Source: CAZFGK01 sp964518635 (GTDB taxonomy: Bacteria; Zixibacteria; MSB-5A5; GN15; FEB-12). Taken from it: a stretch of 64,000 nucleotides of DNA. Positions 23,480 through 31,214 of the stretch are shown in pieces. Location: assembly GCA_964518635.1 (NCBI GenBank), contig CAZFGK010000011.1, positions 1-64,000 of the forward strand. The letters are read 5' to 3'. Positions within the stretch are counted from its first letter, which is position 1. Each line of letters begins with the position of its first letter. The notes beneath the pieces are model-generated. The model worked only from the letters and a program-made list of their open reading frames with translations. It was not told where the DNA came from and ran no database searches. The position numbers were made by a program, and so were the translations under genes.

Positions 23480-24166
23480 ATGAATAACGATTTTGTTAAA
23501 TTGAATCGCAAGCACGAGCACGACGACAAGATAGCCGATGCGCTCGATTCGACGCGTGCGAAACTCGAAAATAACTGGCAGCCGGTCGCCATTGCACTTG
23601 GTGTCGTCGTGTTGGTAGTCGTCGGTGTCTGGTTCTACCTCAATCAGCAGGGGGCTGCAAGAGAAGTGGCCCAGAAGCAATTTTCTGATGCCATGACACT
23701 TGCGACCAATGGTCAGGTTCCAGATGCCATCATGCAGATGGGTGAAATTGTACGCGCAAAGGCCGACAAGAAACTCACTGCCGATGCGACATTTATGCTT
23801 GGCTCACTCTACTTTGATACACGCAATTACACTGACGCTCAGAAATATTTCACGGAGTTCCTCGCTCTTGATTCTGACAATGAATTACAGCGTGCCTCGG
23901 CCATCGCCGGTCAGGCATATATCCTCGCCAATCAAGGGGACTTCGCCGGAGCTGCAGCGAAATTTATTGAGAGCAATCGAAGCCATCCTAACAGCGCACT
24001 GGTGCCGGATAACTTCGCCGAAGCCGTCCGCTGCTATCTTGAAGCGAATGACCTGACAAATGCCCGCGTGGCATACGATTCACTTGTTGCTCGTACACCA
24101 AGTGGTCCTTTCTTCGTCAAAGCTACTCGTCTGATGGCTGAAAAAGGTGCATTTTCCGTCAAGTAG
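23480..24166 (+). CDS. Membrane-anchored TPR-repeat protein
   Basis: 228 aa. A charged cytosolic N-terminus is followed by one transmembrane helix (residues about 34-54, rich in Val) and then tetratricopeptide-like repeats: TADATFMLGSLYFDTRNYTD, then AIAGQAYILANQGDFAGAA, then FAEAVRCYLEANDLTNARVA. Layout matches YfgM-like periplasmic TPR proteins that assist the Sec translocon or envelope assembly; orthology is inferred from architecture only. It lies between an outer-membrane protein and a GH57 enzyme. Confidence 0.75.
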   Translation: MNNDFVKLNRKHEHDDKIADALDSTRAKLENNWQPVAIALGVVVLVVVGVWFYLNQQGAAREVAQKQFSDAMTLATNGQVPDAIMQMGEIVRAKADKKLTADATFMLGSLYFDTRNYTDAQKYFTEFLALDSDNELQRASAIAGQAYILANQGDFAGAAAKFIESNRSHPNSALVPDNFAEAVRCYLEANDLTNARVAYDSLVARTPSGPFFVKATRLMAEKGAFSVK

Positions 24167-24196
24167 TTCGTCTCAGGCGAACTTAGAGTACACACC

Positions 24197-26338
24197 ATGA
24201 GTGCTCCTTTGCGTGTGGCCATTATCTGGCACATGCATCAACCAGACTACCGCGAACCCGGCTCCACTTCGATGGCATTCCCGTGGGTGCGGCTTCACGC
24301 CCTCAAGGATTATCTGGACATGCCCCTTCGGGCCGCGGCTTTTCCAAATTTGCGTTGTACTTTTAATCTCGTTCCCTCTCTCATTGATCAGCTTGATGCC
24401 TACCACATGGGCTGGGATGATCCGCATCTCCGGCTCTGTCGTCTTGATCCGGAACATGCCGATCAGGTGCAGCGATTTGATATCCTTTCCTACATGTTCC
24501 CCGGGCATCCTCCGACGATGTTCCGACCATTTCAACGCTATCATGAGCTTCACATCAAGTATGAAGAAACCCGCGAACTTGCTGAGCGAGCGATTCATCA
24601 CTTCACCAGCCAGGAGTTACGCGATTTGCAGGTATGGTCGAATCTGGTTTGGATAGATCCGATTTTTCGTCACGAATCTCCCGTTCGTGAACTGATAGCT
24701 CGTGGCAGGAATTTCACTGAAGAGGACAAGACGCGCCTGTTGGATTGGCAGCATCGACGGCTCCATGATGTCATCCCCACCTATCAGCGACTTGTACAAG
24801 AAGGGAAGATCGAGGTCTCATTCACTCCGTACTATCATCCGATTCTACCACTCTTGTGCGATTCACGGTCTGCTCTGGAAGCAGTGCCCGATGCAACCCT
24901 GCCGAAAGAACGATTTCAGTTTCCGGAAGATGCCCAGATTCAGATCAGAAGATCTCGTGAGCTCTACCAAAAGCTGTTTGAACAGGATCTCTCTGGAATG
25001 TGGCCATCTGAAGGGTCTCTTTCTGAGGAAGTCCTGCAGATGTTTCGTGATCAAGGAGTAAGATGGGCGGCGACAGATGAGGAAGTGCTGGGAGCTTCGT
25101 ATAGAAAAGCGGGTCGGTCTTATCCAGATCACGCCAAATTTCGAGTGCATGACTACCAAGGGGTAAAACTACTCTTTCGTGATCATCAGCTCTCCGACCG
25201 AGTTGGATTTGTCTATTCTGGTTGGGATCCGGTTCGCGCCGCTGATGACTTCATGGGGCATTTGCGTGATATCTCGCGTCTTCTTGGGGACAGCCGATCC
25301 GAATCGATAGTTCCGATTATTCTGGATGGTGAAAATGCCTGGGAGTATTTCCCCGATGACGGTGACGCTTTCCTGACTGAATGGTATCAGCGTCTGAATG
25401 CGGCTCATGAATCAGGAGAGATTCAACTCGTCACGGCTTCAGAAGCGATTGCATCACTTCCTTCATTGCCACTATCACGAATTCAAGCCGGATCATGGAT
25501 CAATCATAATTTTCGTATCTGGATCGGGCATCACGAAGACAATCTTGCTTGGGATCTGCTGTATCAAACACGTGCAGATTTGGTGGATGCCATCAACATG
25601 CGTACTGACATCTCTGCAGATATCAAGGTTCGATGCTGGGAACAGATATACCGAGCCGAGGGATCCGATTGGTTCTGGTGGTTTGGTGACGAGCATGTTG
25701 GTCCGGATAATCCGCGATTTGACGAACTTTTCAGAAATCACCTCAAAGCAGTCTATCACTATCTGTCGATTTCCATTCCCGAAAGGCTTCATCATCCTAT
25801 TTCTGGTCGGCCGACACCTCCTTCTAGTCGGATCACGGAACCATTCGGATATTTGAGTCCAAAGATCGACGGTCGATTCACGACATTCTACGAGTGGTCG
25901 GGGGCGGGGGAGTTTGAGATGAGTGGTACGGGTGGCGCGATGCACCGGGTCGATAGTCGTTTCCACCAGCTTCGTTTTGCGTTTGATGAGCATTTCCTCT
26001 ATTTGCTGGTTGAGTGGCGAGGGAATCCGGGCTGGAAATCGGGAACGACACTGCGGCTCTCTGTCAATAACACTGAAGTGACCTCACACCACTTTCAAGA
26101 TGGGGAGTGGCTGGCGAAGAACAGCGGCAACGGTTCCGACTCTCAACTTGCAGTGTGCATCAAGGAAGTGGGGGAGTGGAGAATTCCACGCATGCTCCTG
26201 CCGTCAACCCAGAATTCCAGGATCAGTCTTTCACTTGAACTTGAAATCGATGGCGCTCTTCTGGAAAGATGGCCGGGCTCTGACCAGTTGATCCTGAAGA
26301 TTCCCCAGCGAGATATGGCCCACGACTGGCCCTACTGA
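24197..26338 (+). CDS. Glycoside hydrolase family 57 alpha-glucan enzyme with C-terminal beta-sandwich
   Basis: 713 aa, no signal peptide. The GH57 (beta/alpha)7 barrel starts with WHMHQPDYREPG (region 1, residues 11-22). MWPSEGS provides the likely nucleophile Glu272, and LDGENAWEYF the likely acid/base Asp377; the roughly 105-residue spacing fits amylopullulanase-type GH57. Residues about 555-713 form a separate beta-rich domain (PKIDGRFTTFYEWSGAGEF onwards) resembling CBM9/glucodextranase-C-like modules. It probably hydrolyses internal alpha-1,4 and perhaps alpha-1,6 bonds in glycogen inside the cell. ATG 24197 is chosen because the barrel begins right after it. Confidence 0.88.
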   Translation: MSAPLRVAIIWHMHQPDYREPGSTSMAFPWVRLHALKDYLDMPLRAAAFPNLRCTFNLVPSLIDQLDAYHMGWDDPHLRLCRLDPEHADQVQRFDILSYMFPGHPPTMFRPFQRYHELHIKYEETRELAERAIHHFTSQELRDLQVWSNLVWIDPIFRHESPVRELIARGRNFTEEDKTRLLDWQHRRLHDVIPTYQRLVQEGKIEVSFTPYYHPILPLLCDSRSALEAVPDATLPKERFQFPEDAQIQIRRSRELYQKLFEQDLSGMWPSEGSLSEEVLQMFRDQGVRWAATDEEVLGASYRKAGRSYPDHAKFRVHDYQGVKLLFRDHQLSDRVGFVYSGWDPVRAADDFMGHLRDISRLLGDSRSESIVPIILDGENAWEYFPDDGDAFLTEWYQRLNAAHESGEIQLVTASEAIASLPSLPLSRIQAGSWINHNFRIWIGHHEDNLAWDLLYQTRADLVDAINMRTDISADIKVRCWEQIYRAEGSDWFWWFGDEHVGPDNPRFDELFRNHLKAVYHYLSISIPERLHHPISGRPTPPSSRITEPFGYLSPKIDGRFTTFYEWSGAGEFEMSGTGGAMHRVDSRFHQLRFAFDEHFLYLLVEWRGNPGWKSGTTLRLSVNNTEVTSHHFQDGEWLAKNSGNGSDSQLAVCIKEVGEWRIPRMLLPSTQNSRISLSLELEIDGALLERWPGSDQLILKIPQRDMAHDWPY

Positions 26339-26410
26339 TCTGCTTGTCAGTTCAAGTTGCAGCAGTAACAGAAAAGCTGTAGGTTATTGCTACCAACGAA
26401 GAGGTAGCAG

Positions 26411-26833
26411 ATGACCAGTATTGAAGCAGAAACCATCGCTCCGGAAATCGAATCTTTTTTCCCGGCTGAACAACCGAACGAAGAACATGAACGCGCAAAC
26501 GAACATGCCATCAACGGAGACGGAGAACGGATCCGTTCCGAAGAGGCCCGTCTTGCGGCGGTAATGTCATACATTCCGTTTCTCTGCTTCATACCACTCC
26601 TCACCATGCGCCACAATAACGAGGCTCTCTTTCATGCACGTCAGGGGTTGCTCATTTTTCTGATTGAACTCGGAGCGGCGATTCTCACAATCGATAAAGT
26701 CGCCGATTTCCTCTTTCGAGCAGTGTTAGTACTTGCCGTGGTAGCCGCTGCCTCTGGAGTATATCTTGCCTTACAGGGAAGGCATTACCGCCTTCCCGTT
26801 ATTGGAAATCTCGCAGACAGGATTCATGTATGA
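26411..26833 (+). CDS. DUF4870/Tic20-like small membrane protein
   Basis: 140 aa. An acidic, disordered N-terminus of about 45 residues is followed by RLAAVMSYIPFLCFIPLL, the NNEALFHARQGLLIFL motif and two or three hydrophobic helices. The pattern of helix, then a polar FHARQG loop, then helices is typical of DUF4870-like proteins of unknown role. Its stop overlaps the start of the M48 protease by four bases (ATGA at 26830-26833), so the two are probably coexpressed. Confidence 0.7.
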   Translation: MTSIEAETIAPEIESFFPAEQPNEEHERANEHAINGDGERIRSEEARLAAVMSYIPFLCFIPLLTMRHNNEALFHARQGLLIFLIELGAAILTIDKVADFLFRAVLVLAVVAAASGVYLALQGRHYRLPVIGNLADRIHV

Positions 26834-27684
26834 TCACGATTCAAGTCGCTCGTGTATTCAGGTTGAAAGTAGTCAACCAGCTTATTCCATTGATGTTTGG
26901 CTTCGCCATTCTTGTGCAAGGGGGATGTGTGACCACCGGTCCCGGCGGGAAACAATCCTTCATTCTCCTCCCGGAGGCGACAGAGATTTCGATTGGTCAG
27001 GGGATGGCCGAAGAACTCAAGAAGTCAGAAAAACGACTGGAAGACGAAGTCTGGCAAAAATACCTGACGGAAGTTGGCTCTCGTATCGTCGCAGTATGTG
27101 ACCGTCAGAATATCATCTATACATTTACCGTCATTGAATCAGACCAGGCAAACGCCTTCGCCGCACCGGGTGGTTTTGTCTATTTCTACACCGGCCTGCT
27201 TCGAGAAATGAAATCAGAATCAGAAATGGCGGCGGTCATGGCGCATGAAATCTCACATGTTGTCGCCCGTCACGGTGCCAAGCGACTCCAAACCGCTATT
27301 GGTGCAAGTATTCTCTCTGAACTTGTGCTCGGAAATGGATCGAGTGAAGTCATCAACGCAGCAGTAGGTGTTGGATTGTCCTTCGCCATGGCTGGATATT
27401 CCCGCGAAGCAGAACGGGAAGCAGATACTTTTGGCATCGAATACATGAAGCGGGCCGGCTACAATCCTAATGGCGCGGTGAGCATGTTCGAAACTCTTGC
27501 TCGTCTTGGCAGTGCTCAGCAGGGGGTGTTCGAAAACATGCTCAGCTCCCATCCTGAGACGCAGGAGCGAATTACCAATGCTAAAAAGCAGATCGCAGCC
27601 ATGACTCTCACCGGAAAAGAGACCGTAGGTGCCGATCGGTATCTCCAGATGGTCAGGCGTCTCCCCAAGACAGCTGGGAAATGA
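26830..27684 (+). CDS. M48-family zinc metallopeptidase (BepA/Oma1-like)
   Basis: 284 aa. The N-terminus is hydrophobic (FGFAILVQGGC) and may be a lipoprotein signal, although the residues before the Cys (QGG) fit the lipobox poorly. The protease core has HEISHVVARHG (zinc His139 and His143, catalytic Glu140) and the third ligand in SREAEREADTFG. The C-terminal LSSHPETQERI is also typical of this family. BepA-like members clear misassembled outer-membrane proteins in the periplasm, which suits this envelope-rich neighbourhood. It overlaps the preceding small membrane-protein gene by four bases. Confidence 0.88.
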   Translation: MITIQVARVFRLKVVNQLIPLMFGFAILVQGGCVTTGPGGKQSFILLPEATEISIGQGMAEELKKSEKRLEDEVWQKYLTEVGSRIVAVCDRQNIIYTFTVIESDQANAFAAPGGFVYFYTGLLREMKSESEMAAVMAHEISHVVARHGAKRLQTAIGASILSELVLGNGSSEVINAAVGVGLSFAMAGYSREAEREADTFGIEYMKRAGYNPNGAVSMFETLARLGSAQQGVFENMLSSHPETQERITNAKKQIAAMTLTGKETVGADRYLQMVRRLPKTAGK

Positions 27685-27859
27685 TCGATTCGGGAGTTCT
27701 TGATCCGTTTTTTCGTTTAAGAACTGAACTTTTCTGCCTGAAAGTTGAGCATGAGAGCTGACCTTTCTTGAAGCCCTTGTGAGACAATGGGCTGTTGACA
27801 CGATTCTTATGAATTCGGTTCAAGAGTCTCTCTACTTATCCACAATCGACGATTCTGTT

Positions 27860-27871
27860 TGAACATGTTCA
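27860..27871. repeat. 12-bp perfect palindrome, possible operator
   Basis: TGAACATGTTCA reads the same on both strands. It lies about 215 bp before the PorV-like gene. The half-site spacing (GAAC-N2-GTTC) is not that of the Gram-positive LexA box (GAAC-N4-GTTC). A single copy only, so function is a guess. Confidence 0.25.
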
Positions 27872-28023
27872 GAAATGGTGAACTGTTTCATACCGTTTCT
27901 TAGGCGCAGGATGCAGTTCTAGATTGCTTCTGAGGCGTTGCGCCGTAATAATCTGACTCAACAAGTCGATATTTGCACAGTATCGATGAAACCCCATACC
28001 AAGGCGGCATTTCTCTTGCGATT

Positions 28024-28062
28024 CACCATTCGGTGGCAAAGCTCTCGGCATATCGCCGGGAG
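28024..28062 (+). promoter_or_regulatory. Two tandem hairpins in the mRNA leader
   Basis: Hairpin 1 is CACC/GGTG (28024-28027 with 28032-28035). After GCAAAG comes hairpin 2, CTCTCGGC (28042-28049) with GCCGGGAG (28055-28062), eight pairs with one wobble. The ribosome-binding AGAGG at 28075-28079 lies just downstream. It could modulate translation of the PorV-like gene, but it does not match a riboswitch class I know. Confidence 0.3.
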
Positions 28063-28086
28063 GGAAGCAACAGAAGAGGTGCGCAA

Positions 28087-29031
28087 ATGAACGGAATTAT
28101 GAAGTTGGTATCATGGACGATTCTTGCGACGATGGTTCTTGTCGCTACGACAATGACGAGTCTCTCCGCTGCAAACGGTTCAGGACAGACTGCAGCGGAT
28201 TTTCTTAACATTGGCTTAGGTGCTCGCTCGGCATCACTTGGCGGGGCACACATGGCCCTCAATGATGCCGCGACTGCATCCTATTGGAACCCCGCGGCTC
28301 TGGGCAGTGCTGAGCATGCTGAAATTTCTGTTTCACATTTTCAATGGTATCAGAATCTCACGGTACAACAGTTGTCAGTCGCCATGCCGGTCTCTGATCG
28401 ACTTTCAATCGGTGCCCATGCGAGCATGCTCCAGTATGGTTCGATTTCGACCGTCGACAATAATGGCATTATCACCGGTGAAGTAAGTCCCGCAGATTGG
28501 GTCGCCGGACTTTCTCTCGGCTTCAAAGTGAGTGAAGCATTTTCAATCGGCGCTACAGGAAAGATGGTCTCGCAGAATCTCGGTGATTTCTCTGCCTCTA
28601 CCATCGCCGGTGATCTGAGCGGTCGTTTTCAGTCCAGTCGTTTCACGGTTGCAGCCGGTGTTTTTAACCTCGGTTCTCCAATGGTCTTTGTTGCAGAAGA
28701 AGAAAAACTTCCGACGACTCTGCGTGCCGGAGTCGCCTTCAAGCCGTTCAACGCCGACATCATCGGGCTCCTCGATGTCAATAGCCCGTTCGAAGGAGAG
28801 CTTTCGGTACGTCAGGGGATTGAGTTCGGCTTTTCTGAGCGGTACTACCTGCGCGGTGGATTTCAGCATTTCCTGAATAGTGATGTCTCTCAGCAGATGA
28901 GCCAGCTCAACCTCGGCGCTGGGGTGAACTTCAACAGTCTGAGATTCGACTACGCCTACGGCGGAGCGAACGAACTCGGGAATGAGTCACTCCACCAGTT
29001 CTCGCTCACTTTTGGGCTAGGGAAGAAGTAA
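28087..29031 (+). CDS. PorV/PorQ-family outer-membrane protein
   Basis: 314 aa from ATG 28087. Residues 1-29 are a signal peptide ending near LSAANG. The mature start TAADFLNIGLGARSASLGGA and then ATASYWNPAAL are the PorV/PorQ (UPF0164) signature. The body is beta-rich and ends FSLTFGLGKK. The open frame extends 38 codons upstream, but AGAGG at 28075-28079 is 7 nt from this ATG and a signal peptide must be N-terminal. PorV proteins shuttle cargo in type IX secretion, but no other T9SS gene is in the window. A terminator follows at 29085. Confidence 0.82.
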   Translation: MNGIMKLVSWTILATMVLVATTMTSLSAANGSGQTAADFLNIGLGARSASLGGAHMALNDAATASYWNPAALGSAEHAEISVSHFQWYQNLTVQQLSVAMPVSDRLSIGAHASMLQYGSISTVDNNGIITGEVSPADWVAGLSLGFKVSEAFSIGATGKMVSQNLGDFSASTIAGDLSGRFQSSRFTVAAGVFNLGSPMVFVAEEEKLPTTLRAGVAFKPFNADIIGLLDVNSPFEGELSVRQGIEFGFSERYYLRGGFQHFLNSDVSQQMSQLNLGAGVNFNSLRFDYAYGGANELGNESLHQFSLTFGLGKK

Positions 29032-29084
29032 GGGAAGCACCCCTCAAGAACTGATCTCTTTGCGCACCTCTTTGCAGCTTCTGT

Positions 29085-29120
29085 GACCTCGACTGTGGAA
29101 AACATGGTCGAGGTCTTTTC
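29085..29120 (+). terminator. Intrinsic terminator after the PorV/PorQ-family gene
   Basis: GACCTCGAC (29085-29093) pairs perfectly with GTCGAGGTC (29107-29115) around a 13-nt loop and is followed by TTTTCTT. It ends the transcript of the gene that stops at 29031. Confidence 0.8.
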
Positions 29121-29297
29121 TTGAGTAGCGTGAGGGTAATTGCGGCGAGAGTAAGTCGCCTCCTATTGTGTTGGCTGATAATAGCTTAGGGGCCCACAGA
29201 CTAATTACGAACTTTTGGGCACTTATTCTGAGTTTCGATGAATCTGGGCAAGGGCTTTGCTCAATAGTGCGAGGACGGAGTATACAAACAGGAAGAT

Positions 29298-30215
29298 ATG
29301 GAAAACCAAGCTCAATCGAACATGACCATCGTCTCCAAATCGGCCACGCTCACATCGAGCAGTGTCGGCTTTGGGTATGCCGAAAGTGTCAGTATCCAAC
29401 CGCAGCACGCGGAAATCCCGCTTTTGCTGCAGTTGAAGTTTTGGGCGGGGGAGCTTCTTGGTTTTACCTTTGTTCTTGCCAGCTCAGCCATTATCATCTC
29501 TCTGCCACGCCAGCTGGTTCAAAAGCAGCAGGCCCGGCTTGTCATGCGAGATATGATCAAGCGTGCATTTGACGTCTTTGGAGCGGTGGTCGGACTTGTT
29601 CTGACAGCACCGCTTTGGGTGATTCTGCCAATCCTTGTAAAACTCGACTCTCCGGGACCAGTCTTTTATACCCAGACTCGTATCGGCGTCAATCGCCGCA
29701 AGACTGATCGTAGATTTTTCTCCCAATCAGGCGTAACTAATCGCCGTGGCTCTGATCGTCGCGGTGAAGATCTTATGGGTCGTCCGTTCGAAGTTGTGAA
29801 ATTCCGTACGATGGTTACGGATGCTGAAGTCGCCACTGGACCAGTGTTGGCCACCAAGAATGACTCCAGAATTACTCGCCTCGGACGAATCATGCGCAAG
29901 ACCCGTATGGACGAGATTCCTCAGTTCCTGAATATCCTTAAAGGGGATATGTCTCTCGTTGGACCGCGTCCGGAACGCCCGACCTTTGTTCGTGATCTCA
30001 GCACCAAGATTCGTGGCTACGAACGCCGCCTCGAAGTCAAGCCCGGTTTGACCGGTTTGGCTCAGGTTGAACATGAATATGACACGAACCTTGCCGGTAC
30101 CCGTAAAAAAGTCTCCTACGATCTCGCCTACATTCGTCACTGGTCGGTCTGGGCAGATCTGAAGATTATGCTGAAGACTGTCGCAGTGGTCTTCACCGGA
30201 AAAGGTGCCCACTAA
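29298..30215 (+). CDS. Undecaprenyl-phosphate sugar-phosphate transferase (bacterial sugar transferase family)
   Basis: 305 aa. Starts repeat units of exopolysaccharide, O-antigen or a glycan by moving a sugar-1-phosphate to undecaprenyl phosphate at the inner membrane. One hydrophobic segment near residues 52-70 and the re-entrant helix KRAFDVFGAVVGLVLTAPLW are followed by KLDSPGPVFYTQTRIG, FEVVKFRTM, KTRMDEIPQFLNILKGDMSL and VGPRPERP, all family hallmarks. Between TRIG and FEVVKFRTM lies an unusual insert of about 35 residues containing NRRKTDRR and NRRGSDRR. It is a single-gene unit ended by the terminator at 30261. Confidence 0.9.
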   Translation: MENQAQSNMTIVSKSATLTSSSVGFGYAESVSIQPQHAEIPLLLQLKFWAGELLGFTFVLASSAIIISLPRQLVQKQQARLVMRDMIKRAFDVFGAVVGLVLTAPLWVILPILVKLDSPGPVFYTQTRIGVNRRKTDRRFFSQSGVTNRRGSDRRGEDLMGRPFEVVKFRTMVTDAEVATGPVLATKNDSRITRLGRIMRKTRMDEIPQFLNILKGDMSLVGPRPERPTFVRDLSTKIRGYERRLEVKPGLTGLAQVEHEYDTNLAGTRKKVSYDLAYIRHWSVWADLKIMLKTVAVVFTGKGAH

Positions 30216-30260
30216 CTCGACTATCCTCTTTCGGGGATCGGCTCGAACCTGAATTTTTGA

Positions 30261-30286
30261 AACGGTGTCATTTGACACCGTTTTTG
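30261..30286 (+). terminator. Intrinsic terminator after the sugar transferase
   Basis: AACGGTGTCA (30261-30270) pairs with TGACACCGTT (30273-30282), followed by TTTG. The tight loop means the top pairs probably open, leaving an 8-9 bp stem. Confidence 0.85.
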
Positions 30287-30369
30287 TTTAGGGGGAAGTG
30301 CTCTTGATGCTGTTACTTGGACTTGAGAGTTCTTATTGAATCTGGTTCAGTAACAAGGTAGAATCGCCG

Positions 30370-31212
30370 ATGTCACAGGGAGTGAGACCATTGACGAAGA
30401 ATCGAATATTTACGATTGATATGAAGCAAAGCCGAAGAGCGATCATCTACGGATGTTCGACCTTCTGGCTTGTTCTCCTTTTCTGCTCGAGTCTCTTGGC
30501 GCAGCCGACCCTGACCCCAAGTGTGAGTATTCAGACCAATCCCCCGGGAGCGGAAGTTCGTCTGGATGGGAATCCATCGGTTACAGGAATATCGCCGACC
30601 AGTTTTCGCTACCCACTCGCAGGCAGTTACGCTGTAACCATCATCCGTCCGGGATATGAAACTTATCGCACGAGAATTCTTATCGATCCTGCGACTCCAT
30701 TTACCATGAGCGTTGACCTATCTCGGAAATCTGCCGCAAAAGCTGCAGCCCGTTCACTCTTTATCCCCGGTTGGGGACAGCAATACATGGGAGAGAGAAC
30801 AAAGGGGTTGCTCTTCCATACGCTGGCAGTTGTCTCGGTCGGGGCATTTCTCTTGGCTGATAATGACTTCAATGTTCGTCGTGATCGTTGGCTTGAATCT
30901 ACCGATGCGTTCGATCGCGCCGTCGAACGAGGGGCGACTGATGAGTTGCCATCGCTGCAAGAAAGAGTCAGAGTTGATCAGGAAGAGGCATACGACGCGG
31001 AGACCAAACGCTGGGCCGCCATCGGCGCGGTCGGTGCCGTCTGGGGACTCTCCGTACTGGACGCCTTACTCTTTTCGCCCGTCGAACGAGCGAGCTACGG
31101 TACTGGTTCTACCGCCTCACAGAGTGGGCTTTCTATTGACCTTGGTTCTGCCGGGACATCGAGTAAGGAACTCGCCTCAACTCCGGGCCTCCAGCTGAAA
31201 TGGAGCTGGTAA
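30370..31212 (+). CDS. PEGA-domain protein with DUF5683-like membrane part
   Basis: 280 aa. A signal-like segment (residues about 27-44, ending LLAQ) precedes a PEGA domain: SVSIQTNPPGAEVRLDGNPS through RPGYETYRTRILI. Next comes SLFIPGWGQQYMGERTKG, the DUF5683/TM2-like signature, then one or two membrane helices and an Ala-rich end. Such proteins are common in FCB envelopes but have no defined role. AAGGTAG before ATG 30370 supports that start; ATG 30421 would begin closer to the signal segment. It is followed by a lipoprotein gene in the same unit. Confidence 0.75.
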   Translation: MSQGVRPLTKNRIFTIDMKQSRRAIIYGCSTFWLVLLFCSSLLAQPTLTPSVSIQTNPPGAEVRLDGNPSVTGISPTSFRYPLAGSYAVTIIRPGYETYRTRILIDPATPFTMSVDLSRKSAAKAAARSLFIPGWGQQYMGERTKGLLFHTLAVVSVGAFLLADNDFNVRRDRWLESTDAFDRAVERGATDELPSLQERVRVDQEEAYDAETKRWAAIGAVGAVWGLSVLDALLFSPVERASYGTGSTASQSGLSIDLGSAGTSSKELASTPGLQLKWSW

Positions 31213-31214
31213 TC

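Larger units (their letters stand above)
27685..28086 (+). other. 402-bp non-coding interval upstream of the PorV-like gene
   Basis: No convincing gene is seen. An open frame enters from 27973 but its first 38 codons resemble nothing, and the signal peptide starts at 28087. The interval contains a TTGACA at 27793-27798 without a good -10 box, a 12-bp palindrome at 27860-27871, and two tandem hairpins at 28024-28062 just before the ribosome-binding site. It therefore looks like a regulated leader. Confidence 0.5.

Noticed and set aside
26880..26930. Certain lipoprotein signal on the M48 protease
   Set aside because: A Cys follows a hydrophobic stretch, but QGG before it is a poor lipobox; kept only as a possibility in the gene entry.
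27860..27871. LexA (SOS) box
   Set aside because: Spacing between GAAC and GTTC is 2, not 4, and no SOS gene follows.
28024..28062. Cyclic-di-GMP-I riboswitch
   Set aside because: GGCAAAGC looks similar, but the paired GCAAACC element and the GNRA tetraloop of the first stem are missing.
27973..28086. N-terminal extension of the PorV-like gene
   Set aside because: The signal peptide starts at 28087 with its own Shine-Dalgarno site; the upstream codons show no homology and cover structured leader sequence.
29257..29286. Promoter TTGCTC-18-TATACA before the sugar transferase
   Set aside because: Its start point would fall within about 5 nt of the ATG and remove the ribosome site.
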